A stretch of DNA of 64,000 nt, taken from Cytobacillus dafuensis (lineage in GTDB: Bacteria > Bacillota > Bacilli > Bacillales > Cytobacillaceae). This document shows positions 58,457-64,000 of the stretch, piece by piece. Position numbers and translations under genes: made by a program. Below the pieces are notes generated by a model. The model saw only the letters and a program-made list of their open reading frames with translations, was not told the origin of the DNA and did not search any database. The stretch is from the NCBI RefSeq assembly GCF_007995155.1, contig NZ_CP042593.1, positions 2,708,001-2,772,000 on the forward strand. Reading direction: 5' to 3'. The first letter of the stretch is position 1. Each line of letters begins with the position of its first letter.

Positions 58457-59395
58457 TTACTCACCTACCATACCGTCCTTATCATTATCTTGCATATATG
58501 GGTATAACCAATGATCACTCGTTATTGGCATACTAAAACCTGCTGCTTTTGCTTCTTTAATCGTCACCTGTCCATTACCGTTTGTATCAACACTAGAAAT
58601 ATCACCGTTTGTGTTTGAACTAGTTGGATCAGAAGGCTCACTGCCTGTTAAACCGAGTGATGAGTTTACTTCATCAGGGTTCACATTGTCAAACTTATCA
58701 ACGATCTCGTTCCCCTTTAAAGTATAGGTATACTGATAACTTGAAGGAATCTGCGTTTCCGTATTCGGATATGTGATAATTGCTTCAAAATTAGTGGCTC
58801 CACCTGCGCTACGGATCACGTCTTCCATATAAGCTTGATCACCATGTCGGTTGAGCGTACTATCTTGTGGGGTAATATTATAAGCATTCGATACCCCTCC
58901 GAGAGAATCAGCAATGATATGTCCTTCATCTAAAACGTCACTTTCGACGCCAGGAACCTTTGCCTCATCAGGGTAGTATCTGCCAGACGATAATACAGGT
59001 TCGTTACGGTCATCTTGTAGAATGATTTCGTCAGCAATGACACGAACTAGTTGCCCGTATTCATTAGTAAAGGCCCAATATTCACGGTCCCCATAACCAA
59101 TGTCAACGACGACATTAGGTTCACGATATCCAGACACATCACCACCATCAACTTCAATAAGTTTGTATCCTGAGAACAGTTCATTATTTGGTTGGGTTGG
59201 TGTTTCCTCTACAACTTGCTCATCAACAACCGTAGTGATAGTTTCTTCTTTTTCGCTATTTTTATTTGTTTCAACTGTGGTTCCTTCTTGTGAATCTGTT
59301 TCTCCATCTTTAACGGATGCATCTTCTACGTTGGTACAACCAACCATTAAGATGGTCGTTAAAAGTAAGATAAAATAGTTCATTTTCTTTTTCAT
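58457..59395 (-). CDS. Secreted DNA/RNA non-specific endonuclease lipoprotein with Ca-binding tail
   Basis: 312 aa. Lipoprotein signal peptide with lipobox 'LMVGCTN' (Cys20), then a Glu/Thr-rich linker. The nuclease core has 'DEGHIIADSLGGVSNAYNIT' near residue 155, where the DxGH is the catalytic His motif of the betaBetaAlpha-Me nucleases, and 'YTYTLKGNEIVDKFDNVNPD' near its end. The last ~45 residues carry EF-hand-like Asp/Asn loops ('VDTNGNGQVTIKEAKAAGFS' and 'DNDKDGMVGE'), similar to excalibur-type ends. Probably degrades extracellular nucleic acids for nutrients or competition. No immunity gene is apparent. Confidence 0.88.
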   Translation of the reverse strand: MKKKMNYFILLLTTILMVGCTNVEDASVKDGETDSQEGTTVETNKNSEKEETITTVVDEQVVEETPTQPNNELFSGYKLIEVDGGDVSGYREPNVVVDIGYGDREYWAFTNEYGQLVRVIADEIILQDDRNEPVLSSGRYYPDEAKVPGVESDVLDEGHIIADSLGGVSNAYNITPQDSTLNRHGDQAYMEDVIRSAGGATNFEAIITYPNTETQIPSSYQYTYTLKGNEIVDKFDNVNPDEVNSSLGLTGSEPSDPTSSNTNGDISSVDTNGNGQVTIKEAKAAGFSMPITSDHWLYPYMQDNDKDGMVGE

Positions 59396-59614
59396 TTTAA
59401 GACTCTCCTATAATAGTTTCATACTGTTCATTCTAAAAATCTCGGAATTTAACATAGATTAACATTGTTAACCTATTGATAATAGTATATTCCAAGATTA
59501 ACTTTATTACAGTAGATACTTTGTTCGAAGTGTGCAGTATTAAATTTCAATAAAGGCTTGTACAGTTTCAAATTGCAACTCGAATAATGCATCTAATCTA
59601 TGAAATATTATACG

Positions 59615-59672
59615 GAGAAGCGCCCTATTGTTGAAGAGCATTATACAACTAAAGCCCCCGTTAGTTTAATAA
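59615..59672 (-). repeat. Double repeat (GCGCCCTATTG and CCCGTTAGTTTAA)
   Basis: GAAGCGCCCTATTGTTGAAG (59616-59635), then 10 bp, then ACAACTAAAGCCCCCGTTAG-TTTAATAA. The two tag types sit side by side behind the 59.67 kb gene. Confidence 0.8.
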
Positions 59673-59869
59673 TTTTTATCCAGAAACAAAAGTAGATAAC
59701 TACCTGCACAAAGGAAAAATGCAACTCGAGTTAGAAGATAAATTGAAAATTCAAAAGAGGTTAGTTTTCTTTCTCTCTTAATTTTTTTAAAATGTCTATA
59801 ATAATAAAATGAACATAGGAGTAGTATTATTGCCGATAATTGGAATATATCTTCCAATAGACTAACCAA
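59666..59869 (-). CDS. Small membrane protein, 67 aa
   Basis: Two hydrophobic helices (about 9-25 and 43-62) joined by a basic loop ('RHFKKIKRERK'). TTG start after GAGGAGATGATTC. No family recognised. It is co-oriented with and directly downstream of the UPF0158-like gene, whose 3' end was lost. Confidence 0.6.
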   Translation of the reverse strand: MVSLLEDIFQLSAIILLLCSFYYYRHFKKIKRERKLTSFEFSIYLLTRVAFFLCAGSYLLLFLDKNY

Positions 59870-59910
59870 AGAATCATCTCCTCACTTTTAATATTATATT
59901 CTTTTTTCAT

Positions 59911-60174
59911 TTAACTTCTCTCTATTCCTACTTCATTTTTTGTTGGGAGTTCCTTGTAATTCTCGAAGTTTTCCACTACATCATTAGCAATTTTTTTATC
60001 TTCTTGTTCCCAATCAGGTAAATGATCGAATGGTTCTTCATCTTCAGCAGCTCTTAAGTCATCTGATGTTACTACAATTATTTCGCCAGTTTTAATACTC
60101 CGAAATGTCCGAGACTCTTCAAACTGTATCTCCATTTCTTCAATAATAGCTTGAAGCTTTACTTGAAAATTCAT
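59911..60174 (-). pseudogene. UPF0158 family protein, C-terminally truncated
   Basis: 87 aa. 'KLQAIIEEMEIQFEESRTFR' at the start and 'LRAAEDEEPFDHLPDWEQED' in the centre fit UPF0158, which is normally about 140-150 aa. The chain stops after 'YKELPTKNEVGIERS', where the family would continue with a further helical domain. It may still fold in part. No trace of the missing end was found downstream. Confidence 0.65.
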
Positions 60175-60202
60175 TATTATTGGATCATCCTCTATATATT
60201 TT

Positions 60203-60244
60203 TACTAATGAACCTGTTACTTTATGTAAATATGTTCACAAACA
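60203..60244 (-). repeat. CCTGTTACTTTATGTAAA...GTTCACAAA tag
   Basis: ACTAATGAACCTGTTACTTT then ATGTAAATATGTTCACAAAC; a strongly diverged long-form copy. Confidence 0.55.
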
Positions 60245-60292
60245 AGATTAATTTCATTAAGGTACAAATACGCACCAATCTGGTAAAACACG

Positions 60293-60460
60293 TTATGGTC
60301 TTGGAGGTAATTCAACACGGATGATATCACCTGGTTTCACTTCTCCACTCTGCAATGTAACTCCCATTATTCCTGCTTTTCTTATTAGATTTCTGTCTGA
60401 ATCCTTATCCAAAACAGCCCTAAAAAAACCGGGTCTCCTTGCCCAAAATGATAAAAATCT
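60293..60460 (-). pseudogene. MOSC-domain protein, C-terminal remnant
   Basis: The minus strand reads 'FWARRPGFFRAVLDKDSDRN' then 'LIRKAGIMGVTLQSGEVKPG' and 'DIIRVELPPRP' before TAA. This is the C-terminal part of a MOSC domain (molybdenum-cofactor sulfurase C-terminal type). The upstream frame is closed by TGA TAA near 60475, and the main part of the gene is missing. Confidence 0.75.
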
Positions 60461-60483
60461 ATTGTACGATTATCATCGGCGGT

Positions 60484-61029
60484 CTAACTGTTTTGAGCTT
60501 GCATGAGTTCGTATATCTTACGAGCTGTGTTGACATTTCTTATAGTAACTTGTCTATATAACTTTGAACCAATTATCTTTACCATTCCGCTTTTGGTTAC
60601 ATTTTTCTTGTCAACGGACCATAGAATCGCGCCGGGGACATATTTTACCGTGTCAATATTTGGTTTGATGACCAAATTTTTAAGTGCAGATTCATCATCA
60701 ATTTCATCCCATAAAAACATAACATCACTTTTCATGTCTTTGTCATTTTTCCATGTGTCTGGAATTGCGTTAATGATTCCTCTGACATCATCGATACTAC
60801 GAACTACTACTTTAATTTGTAATCCGAAATCATAATGTATCGCTTCTTCAAAAATACGTGATAGTTCAGTTTTTAATTGGCCTTTGTATGAAAAAATAAT
60901 ATTACCTGTATTGATGTATGTCACCACATCATTCATTCCAGCTTGTTCAAACGTTTGTTTAAGCAACTTCATGTCAATTTTATTTTTTCCACCCACATTA
61001 ATTCCCCGAAGAAGAGCGATATAAACCAT
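60484..61029 (-). CDS. DUF1697 domain-containing protein
   Basis: About 181 aa. 'YIALLRGINVGGKNKIDMKL' followed by 'LKQTFEQAGMNDVVTYINTG' and 'NIIFSY' is the highly conserved DUF1697 N-terminus; 'NVTKSGMVKIIGSKLYRQVT' plus 'IRNVNTARKI' is the conserved end. ATG 61029 follows AAAGGAAGATGGCT. Function of the family is not established. It appears intact although both neighbours are broken. Confidence 0.9.
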   Translation of the reverse strand: MVYIALLRGINVGGKNKIDMKLLKQTFEQAGMNDVVTYINTGNIIFSYKGQLKTELSRIFEEAIHYDFGLQIKVVVRSIDDVRGIINAIPDTWKNDKDMKSDVMFLWDEIDDESALKNLVIKPNIDTVKYVPGAILWSVDKKNVTKSGMVKIIGSKLYRQVTIRNVNTARKIYELMQAQNS

Positions 61030-61087
61030 AGCCATCTTCCTTTCGACTTTTTACTTATTAATCCATAATATCTTATTGACTATTCCT

Positions 61088-61118
61088 GTTAAACTAACGA
61101 CCCCGATTGTTGCACAAC
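61088..61118 (-). repeat. CCCGATTGTTGCAC repeat
   Basis: TTAAACTAACGACCCCGATT then GTTGCACAAC, a hybrid of the two tag types, starting 9 bp beyond the Nudix pseudogene. Confidence 0.75.
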
Positions 61119-61126
61119 ATTTACGT

Positions 61127-61574
61127 TTAAGTCTTCTTTATATTAACTTTTCCCTCTTTATTTTCTGCATGATTCCATTCAACTTGTATTTCAAATGTCC
61201 CTTCTTCAAAGAATAAAGGGAATCTTCTTCGAATAGATTCCTGTCATTGGAAGGTTATATGCTTCCCTTATATTTACCCAAACTGCCTTTCCTTCTGGTG
61301 CATCTTCAAGTAATTCTCCTTTGAAATCTTTTGTGATGTAGTTAAAAATCATGTATCTATCCATAGCAACTGGATTTACATATTCATAGAGAACTTTAAA
61401 AATAAGGTTGCTTACTTCTAATCCAGTTTCTTCTTTTACTTCTCTAATTGCACTTTCTACTATACTTTCAGGAAATTCAACTTTGCCACCAGGTGGAATA
61501 AACCCTTTGAAATTATCGTGTTGTCTATCAAGTAGTAAAACCTTGTCTTCTTTTTGAATCATGCAACAGTCCAC
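61127..61574 (-). pseudogene. Nudix hydrolase with frameshift
   Basis: The first part (from GTG 61574) has an intact Nudix box 'GGKVEFPESIVESAIREVKE'-'ETGLE' and continues to 'VNIREAYNLPM'. One extra A near 61244 shifts the frame, so the current frame ends 'TGIYSKKIPFIL'. In the next frame the family sequence continues 'QESIRRRFPLFFEEGTFEIQ'-'VEWNHAENKEGKVNIKKT' to a TAA at 61127. The N-terminus also lacks a good start: a further frameshift upstream of 'KLYNVDCCMIQ' is likely. Confidence 0.8.
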
Positions 61575-61655
61575 ATTATATAATTTACAGAATTACTCAT
61601 TGTTTCCCACATATTTTTTATTTCAATTTTACCATATATTTCTTAGTTCCTTTTG

Positions 61656-61739
61656 CACTAAACTGCCTCGTTCGTGAAAAAGCGACTGTTCATTTTGAAC
61701 AGTCGCACCCCTTTACTTTAAGTACAGGACTTCACAATC
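61656..61739 (-). repeat. Tag-hairpin-tag unit
   Basis: ACTAAACTGCCTCGTTCGTG, then a perfect 10-bp hairpin GCGACTGTTC / GAACAGTCGC (61682-61706), then ACCCCTTTACTTTAAGTACA and GGACTTCACAATC. Third complete unit with yet another hairpin sequence. Confidence 0.85.
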
Positions 61740-61791
61740 TTTTTTTACACCTCATTAAACTCAATCCCTAAATGTGTTGTACATGCAAAAA

Positions 61792-61836
61792 GACGCTTTC
61801 TTATTTATGAAAAGCGCCCGACTGTTGAACAATGAA
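61792..61836 (-). repeat. Hairpin plus GCGCCCGACTGTTGAAC tag
   Basis: CGCTTTC-N7-GAAAAGCG stem, then CCCGACTGTTGAACAATG. Same plan as 54.9 kb. Confidence 0.8.
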
Positions 61837-61876
61837 ATATGCGAAAAATCGCTCTGCAAATACGTTCAAATTTATT

Positions 61877-61900
61877 TGACTAACACACCCGTTTAGCCAT
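61877..61900 (-). repeat. CCCGTTTAG repeat fragment
   Basis: TTGACTAACACACCCGTTTA, a palindrome-containing partial copy. Confidence 0.55.
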
Positions 61901-62007
61901 CCATAAAGCAGGAAAATCACCCGCTTCACCATAGAGAATGAAAAGGGCTTCACACCGTCAATACTGCTTCTACGGCTGGGCGAGGAATGTCGCTGAATTA
62001 TGGTACT

Positions 62008-62505
62008 TTAGGACCAATCAACGCCACCCCAAGAGGATTGCAACTTTCGCAACAGAACAATTTGGCCGAGATGATACGTATCGTGCATCATGATATTGCT
62101 GAGTAAACGCTCAACAGAGTACCTGTTAGCTGCATACGGAGCTTTTAACTTTTCATCGTCAAGGTCCGCAATGACCGTTTTTAATTTATTCATGACTTCA
62201 TTAAGGTGCTGCACTGTCTGGGCCCACCCAATTTCGTCTTCTGGATCCCCCGGATTTCCAAAGGTTTCTTCATTTTCTTCAGCCTTATGCGGATTCTCTG
62301 TGCCCTTAATTCAATGGATTACGTCTTCATTCCAAAATATCAAGTGGTTGACAATCTGCCAAATCGAATTGCTGGTTCCCGAACTTGTCCAAGCTGCCTC
62401 AGCTGCGATGACTCCATGAAGCGCCTGATCCATGGATGCAAACCACTCATTCTCATAGCAATGCATGTCGAGTTGTTCTAAAAACATTTTGGCTACAACT
62501 TGCAT
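62008..62505 (-). pseudogene. DinB family protein with in-frame stop
   Basis: N-terminal part 'MFLEQLDMHCYENEWFASMD' ... 'IWQIVNHLIFWNEDVIH' is followed by TGA (62311-62313) and then, in the same frame, 'IKGTENPHKAEENEETFGNP' through 'MMHDTYHLGQIVLLRKLQSS' to 'WGGVDWS'. The metal ligands of the four-helix DinB fold (His in 'NHLIFWNE', two His in 'HDTYHLGQ') are all present, so a single CGA-to-TGA change is the simplest explanation. AGTGAGGAGATTGATGTT precedes the ATG. Confidence 0.85.
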
Positions 62506-62518
62506 AACATCAATCTCC

Positions 62519-62800
62519 TCACTGTTTAGTGTAATCTTTCAAAGTTAAAAGACATGAAAAAATTTGATTATAGTATAAATTAATCGTTCCTAAAAAGGTA
62601 AAAACCAAATCCAAGTGGTCCCTTTCATATTGGACATACCTTTCTCTCCAGCTTCTAATTCTCTCCAACATGGCAGGGTAATCTGAAATTTCCGGGTGAC
62701 GATAACAATAATCCTCAAACGATTTCAAAAAAGCCATTCATACGCATCAAAATCATCTTCAATTGCTACTGTCGTCCATATAACGAAAAAATGTTCTCAA
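62519..62800 (-). pseudogene. Uncharacterised protein gene with two frameshifts
   Basis: GGAGGATTTCA precedes TTG 62800. Coding pieces follow in three frames: 'RTFFRYM', 'IWTTVAIEDDFDAYEWLF', and 'LKSFEDYCYRHPEISDYPAM'-'LERIRSWRERYVQYERDHLD' ending 'TLKDYTKQ'. Joining them gives about 94 aa. Family unknown to me. It is 14 bp upstream of the DinB pseudogene, so both may have formed one operon. Confidence 0.55.
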
Positions 62801-62992
62801 TGAAATCCTCCAATCATTTATTTTGAGAATACAACAAAACCATGATCAATATGACTTATTCGGCTCATACAGCTTTTATTCCTTCATCACGACAAATAAA
62901 GTACCCTATAGGGCAGACCTTTTTAAGTGTCTACTCAATAGTTTATTTTTCTGGTTGACCTGTTGGCTAAACGACATACCTGGCCTTTGATT

Positions 62993-63245
62993 TTATAACT
63001 GGCTTAATTCATATAATGCTTTGGCATAGATGGCTGTCGCTTTGATTAAATCATCGATTTCTATAAATTCATCTATTTGGTGAGAGCTATCTACCTTACC
63101 AGGGAAAAGCGCACCGTAAGCCACTGCATTTTTCATTTACGCTGCATATGATCCCCGCCAGATGTTAAAAGTGTGGGTTCATTCCCTGTAATCGATTGAT
63201 AAGCCGATTGTAGTGTTTTAATCATTGGATGATCGACAGGGAAAT
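62993..63245 (-). pseudogene. C-terminal remnant of an M20 dipeptidase (PepV-like)
   Basis: The minus strand encodes 'PVDHPMIKTLQSAYQSITGN'-'EPTLLTSGGDHMQRK' to a stop and then, in a shifted frame, 'MKNAVAYGALFPGKVDSSHQ'-'IDEFIEIDDLIKATAIYAKA', ending 'LYELSQL'. This is the PepV/Xaa-His dipeptidase C-terminus, including the His ligand in 'DSSHQIDE'. The first three quarters of the gene are absent. Confidence 0.8.
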
Positions 63246-63265
63246 TTATAAGGACGTTGTTTAAT

Positions 63266-63352
63266 TATATGGCCCGATTGTTGAATAGTGGAAAATGAGA
63301 AAAAGCTGCAAAAATATCACCTTATTTATTGTGCTAAAGCACCCCGTTAGTG
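63266..63352 (-). repeat. Two array repeats behind the MDR pseudogene
   Basis: ATGGCCCGATTGTTGAATAG (63269-63288), then a GCAC-N10-GTGC hairpin near 63318-63334, then AGCACCCCGTTAGTGAAAAA. Again tag, hairpin, tag. Confidence 0.75.
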
Positions 63353-63381
63353 AAAAATAATTATATTTTCACCATACAAAT

Positions 63382-63712
63382 TTAGATGATATGGCCATTA
63401 ACTTCAGTTGTTCCTGTACAGACACCCTCCCCTTGCTTAAACCATTTTACATGTTTTCCAACCAACTCCACTTCTCCAGCTAACTCCATTCCTAATATCT
63501 CTTTTTTTGGTCGTCTCAAACCAAGTGTTATACGTGCAGGCAGCCAAAAAGCAGGAGGAACTGTAAAACTCCATGACCTAATATCTGCTACTGTTACGGT
63601 TGTGGCTTTTACTTTAACTAAGATTTCATTTTCTTTCGGAACAGGTTTTACTACCTGTTTTAGTTCAAGAACATCGGGGGGGACCGTATCTTGTATACAC
63701 AATGGCTTTCAT
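63382..63712 (-). pseudogene. MDR-family NAD(P)-dependent dehydrogenase/quinone reductase, frameshifted and truncated
   Basis: From ATG 63712 (GGTGGAGGATAA before it) the protein starts 'MKAIVYTRYGP'. A run of seven C (63676-63682 on the plus strand as G) shifts the frame, after which 'PDVLELKQVVKPVPKENEIL'-'VKVKATTVTVADIRSWSFTV' and 'ILGMELAGEVELVGKHVKWF' follow. This is the N-terminal GroES-like domain. The chain then leaves the family at 'GVCTGTTEVNGHII' and stops, losing the Rossmann domain (about 200 residues). The truncated end is duplicated at 58290-58382. Confidence 0.85.
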
Positions 63713-63915
63713 TTATCCTCCACCTCAAATTCGTTTTATAATGACCATAATTGTAACACTAACCATAATGAAAATTCTGGTACTTGCTAATGGTGTACGA
63801 TTAGGTATGCTAATGTAGTTTTGATTAAGGAGCTGATAAAGAAAAAAGTAACATTCTACCGTTAATGACAGTTTATTTTACATAAGTAGTTAAGGGGGTT
63901 AATATCAGTTTAAAA

Positions 63916-64000
63916 TTATACAGTAATTACCACTTTCCCTTGAGCGTGACCTTCCTGAAAATACTTGAATGCTTCTGTTATTTCATTTAACTTATAGCGT
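63916..64000 (-). CDS. MDR-family oxidoreductase, C-terminal end (5' part outside window)
   Basis: The minus strand at the right edge reads 'RYKLNEITEAFKYFQEGHAQ'-'GKVVITV' and stops. This is the characteristic C-terminus of zinc-type alcohol dehydrogenase/quinone oxidoreductase proteins ('EAFRYFEEGHARGKVVITV'-like). It belongs to the gene beyond the window and lies about 200 bp upstream of the related pseudogene at 63.4 kb, suggesting an ancient tandem duplication. Confidence 0.85.
   Translation of the reverse strand, partial: RYKLNEITEAFKYFQEGHAQGKVVITV

Larger units (their letters stand above)
61575..62007. other. Intergenic region with three array repeats
   Basis: 430 bp; repeats at 61656-61739, 61792-61836 and 61877-61900. 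The remaining stretch 61900-62007 is somewhat GC-richer and shows no gene. Confidence 0.5.

Noticed and set aside
58457..59395. Secreted nuclease as a contact-dependent toxin
   Set aside because: It has a plain lipoprotein signal and Ca-binding tail but no LXG, WXG or polymorphic-toxin N-terminal domain, and no immunity gene follows; a nutritional nuclease is the simpler reading.
45155..63352. Interpretation of the repeat array as a classical chromosomal integron
   Set aside because: The tags do not contain the RYYYAAC...GTTRRRY attC cores, some genes are in opposite orientation, many units carry terminators, and no intI gene or attI is visible. A different mechanism is more likely.
1..64000. 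CRISPR arrays
   Set aside because: The repeated tags are diverged, palindromic and separated by genes of 200-1200 bp rather than by uniform spacers of about 30-40 bp. No cas gene is present.

Overview
The window is low-GC DNA from a Bacillaceae-like firmicute (Bacillus, Lysinibacillus or a close relative). The reasons are strong AGGAGG-type ribosome binding sites, frequent TTG/GTG starts, U-tract terminators, a preQ1-I riboswitch in front of queCDE, and families typical of Bacillus (DUF5634, DUF2085, MepB, DUF3267, UPF0158, YczE, YjiC-type glycosyltransferase). The species cannot be read from sequence alone. No tRNA, rRNA, CRISPR array or intact transposase gene was seen.

Layout. (1) 1-8.2 kb: one minus-strand operon for peptide uptake and breakdown. 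It holds two alternating M20 and M24 peptidase pairs, then two OppB/OppC-type permeases and an OppA/DppA-like lipoprotein that runs off the left edge. No ATPase is visible. (2) 8.7-20.6 kb: small proteins and two very large secreted subtilases. The first (10.1-14.2 kb) is Vpr-like with a dockerin-like tail. The second (16.1-19.9 kb) is richer in GC and resembles actinobacterial subtilases. Around the second lie remnants of an MFS exporter and a MarR regulator. (3) 20.8-24.3 kb: a diaminopentanoate-dehydrogenase-like enzyme under a textbook MerR-type promoter, its MerR regulator, a DUF2085 membrane pair and a SET-domain protein. (4) 24.8-29.6 kb: an ABC permease remnant, the riboswitch-controlled queuosine operon queC-queD-queE, a YczE protein, and a macrolide-type glycosyltransferase with a truncated HTH/AbrB regulator. 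(5) 30.2-37.8 kb: a mostly unknown islet that could be defence-related: a 429-aa orphan, a possible HNH-nuclease remnant, a MazG-like pyrophosphohydrolase, a PLD/DEAD helicase with DUF3427, a MutT Nudix protein and a DUF6946 protein. (6) 38-42.4 kb: an NhaC-family antiporter and an ArgH-like lyase in one operon with a clear promoter and operator, plus a regulator. (7) 43-64 kb: an accessory region of small, mostly minus-strand, single-gene units (azoreductase, serine hydrolase, MepB, GNATs, CPBP proteases, nuclease, DUF1697, Nudix, DinB, MDR), many of them broken.

The most unusual feature is in region 7. Almost every intergenic space carries a diverged copy of a short palindromic repeat with core CCCGTTAGTT(G/T)AA, or its relative GCGCCCGATTGTTGAATAAG. 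The copies sit next to terminator hairpins whose own sequences differ. About 25 loci occur in 19 kb, with only two outliers elsewhere (15.1 and 24.5 kb). One copy is duplicated together with the broken end of a dehydrogenase gene, and one roughly 100-bp unit recurs inverted 28 kb away. This suggests that the repeats mark or mediate gain and loss of gene cassettes. Other points worth checking are a 149-bp palindromic element that splits a DUF6054 gene and whose removal restores the frame exactly, a redoxin with UGA at the first position of its CxxC motif followed by a perfect hairpin, and a tandem family of repeat proteins rich in SNAS and IAQD motifs.
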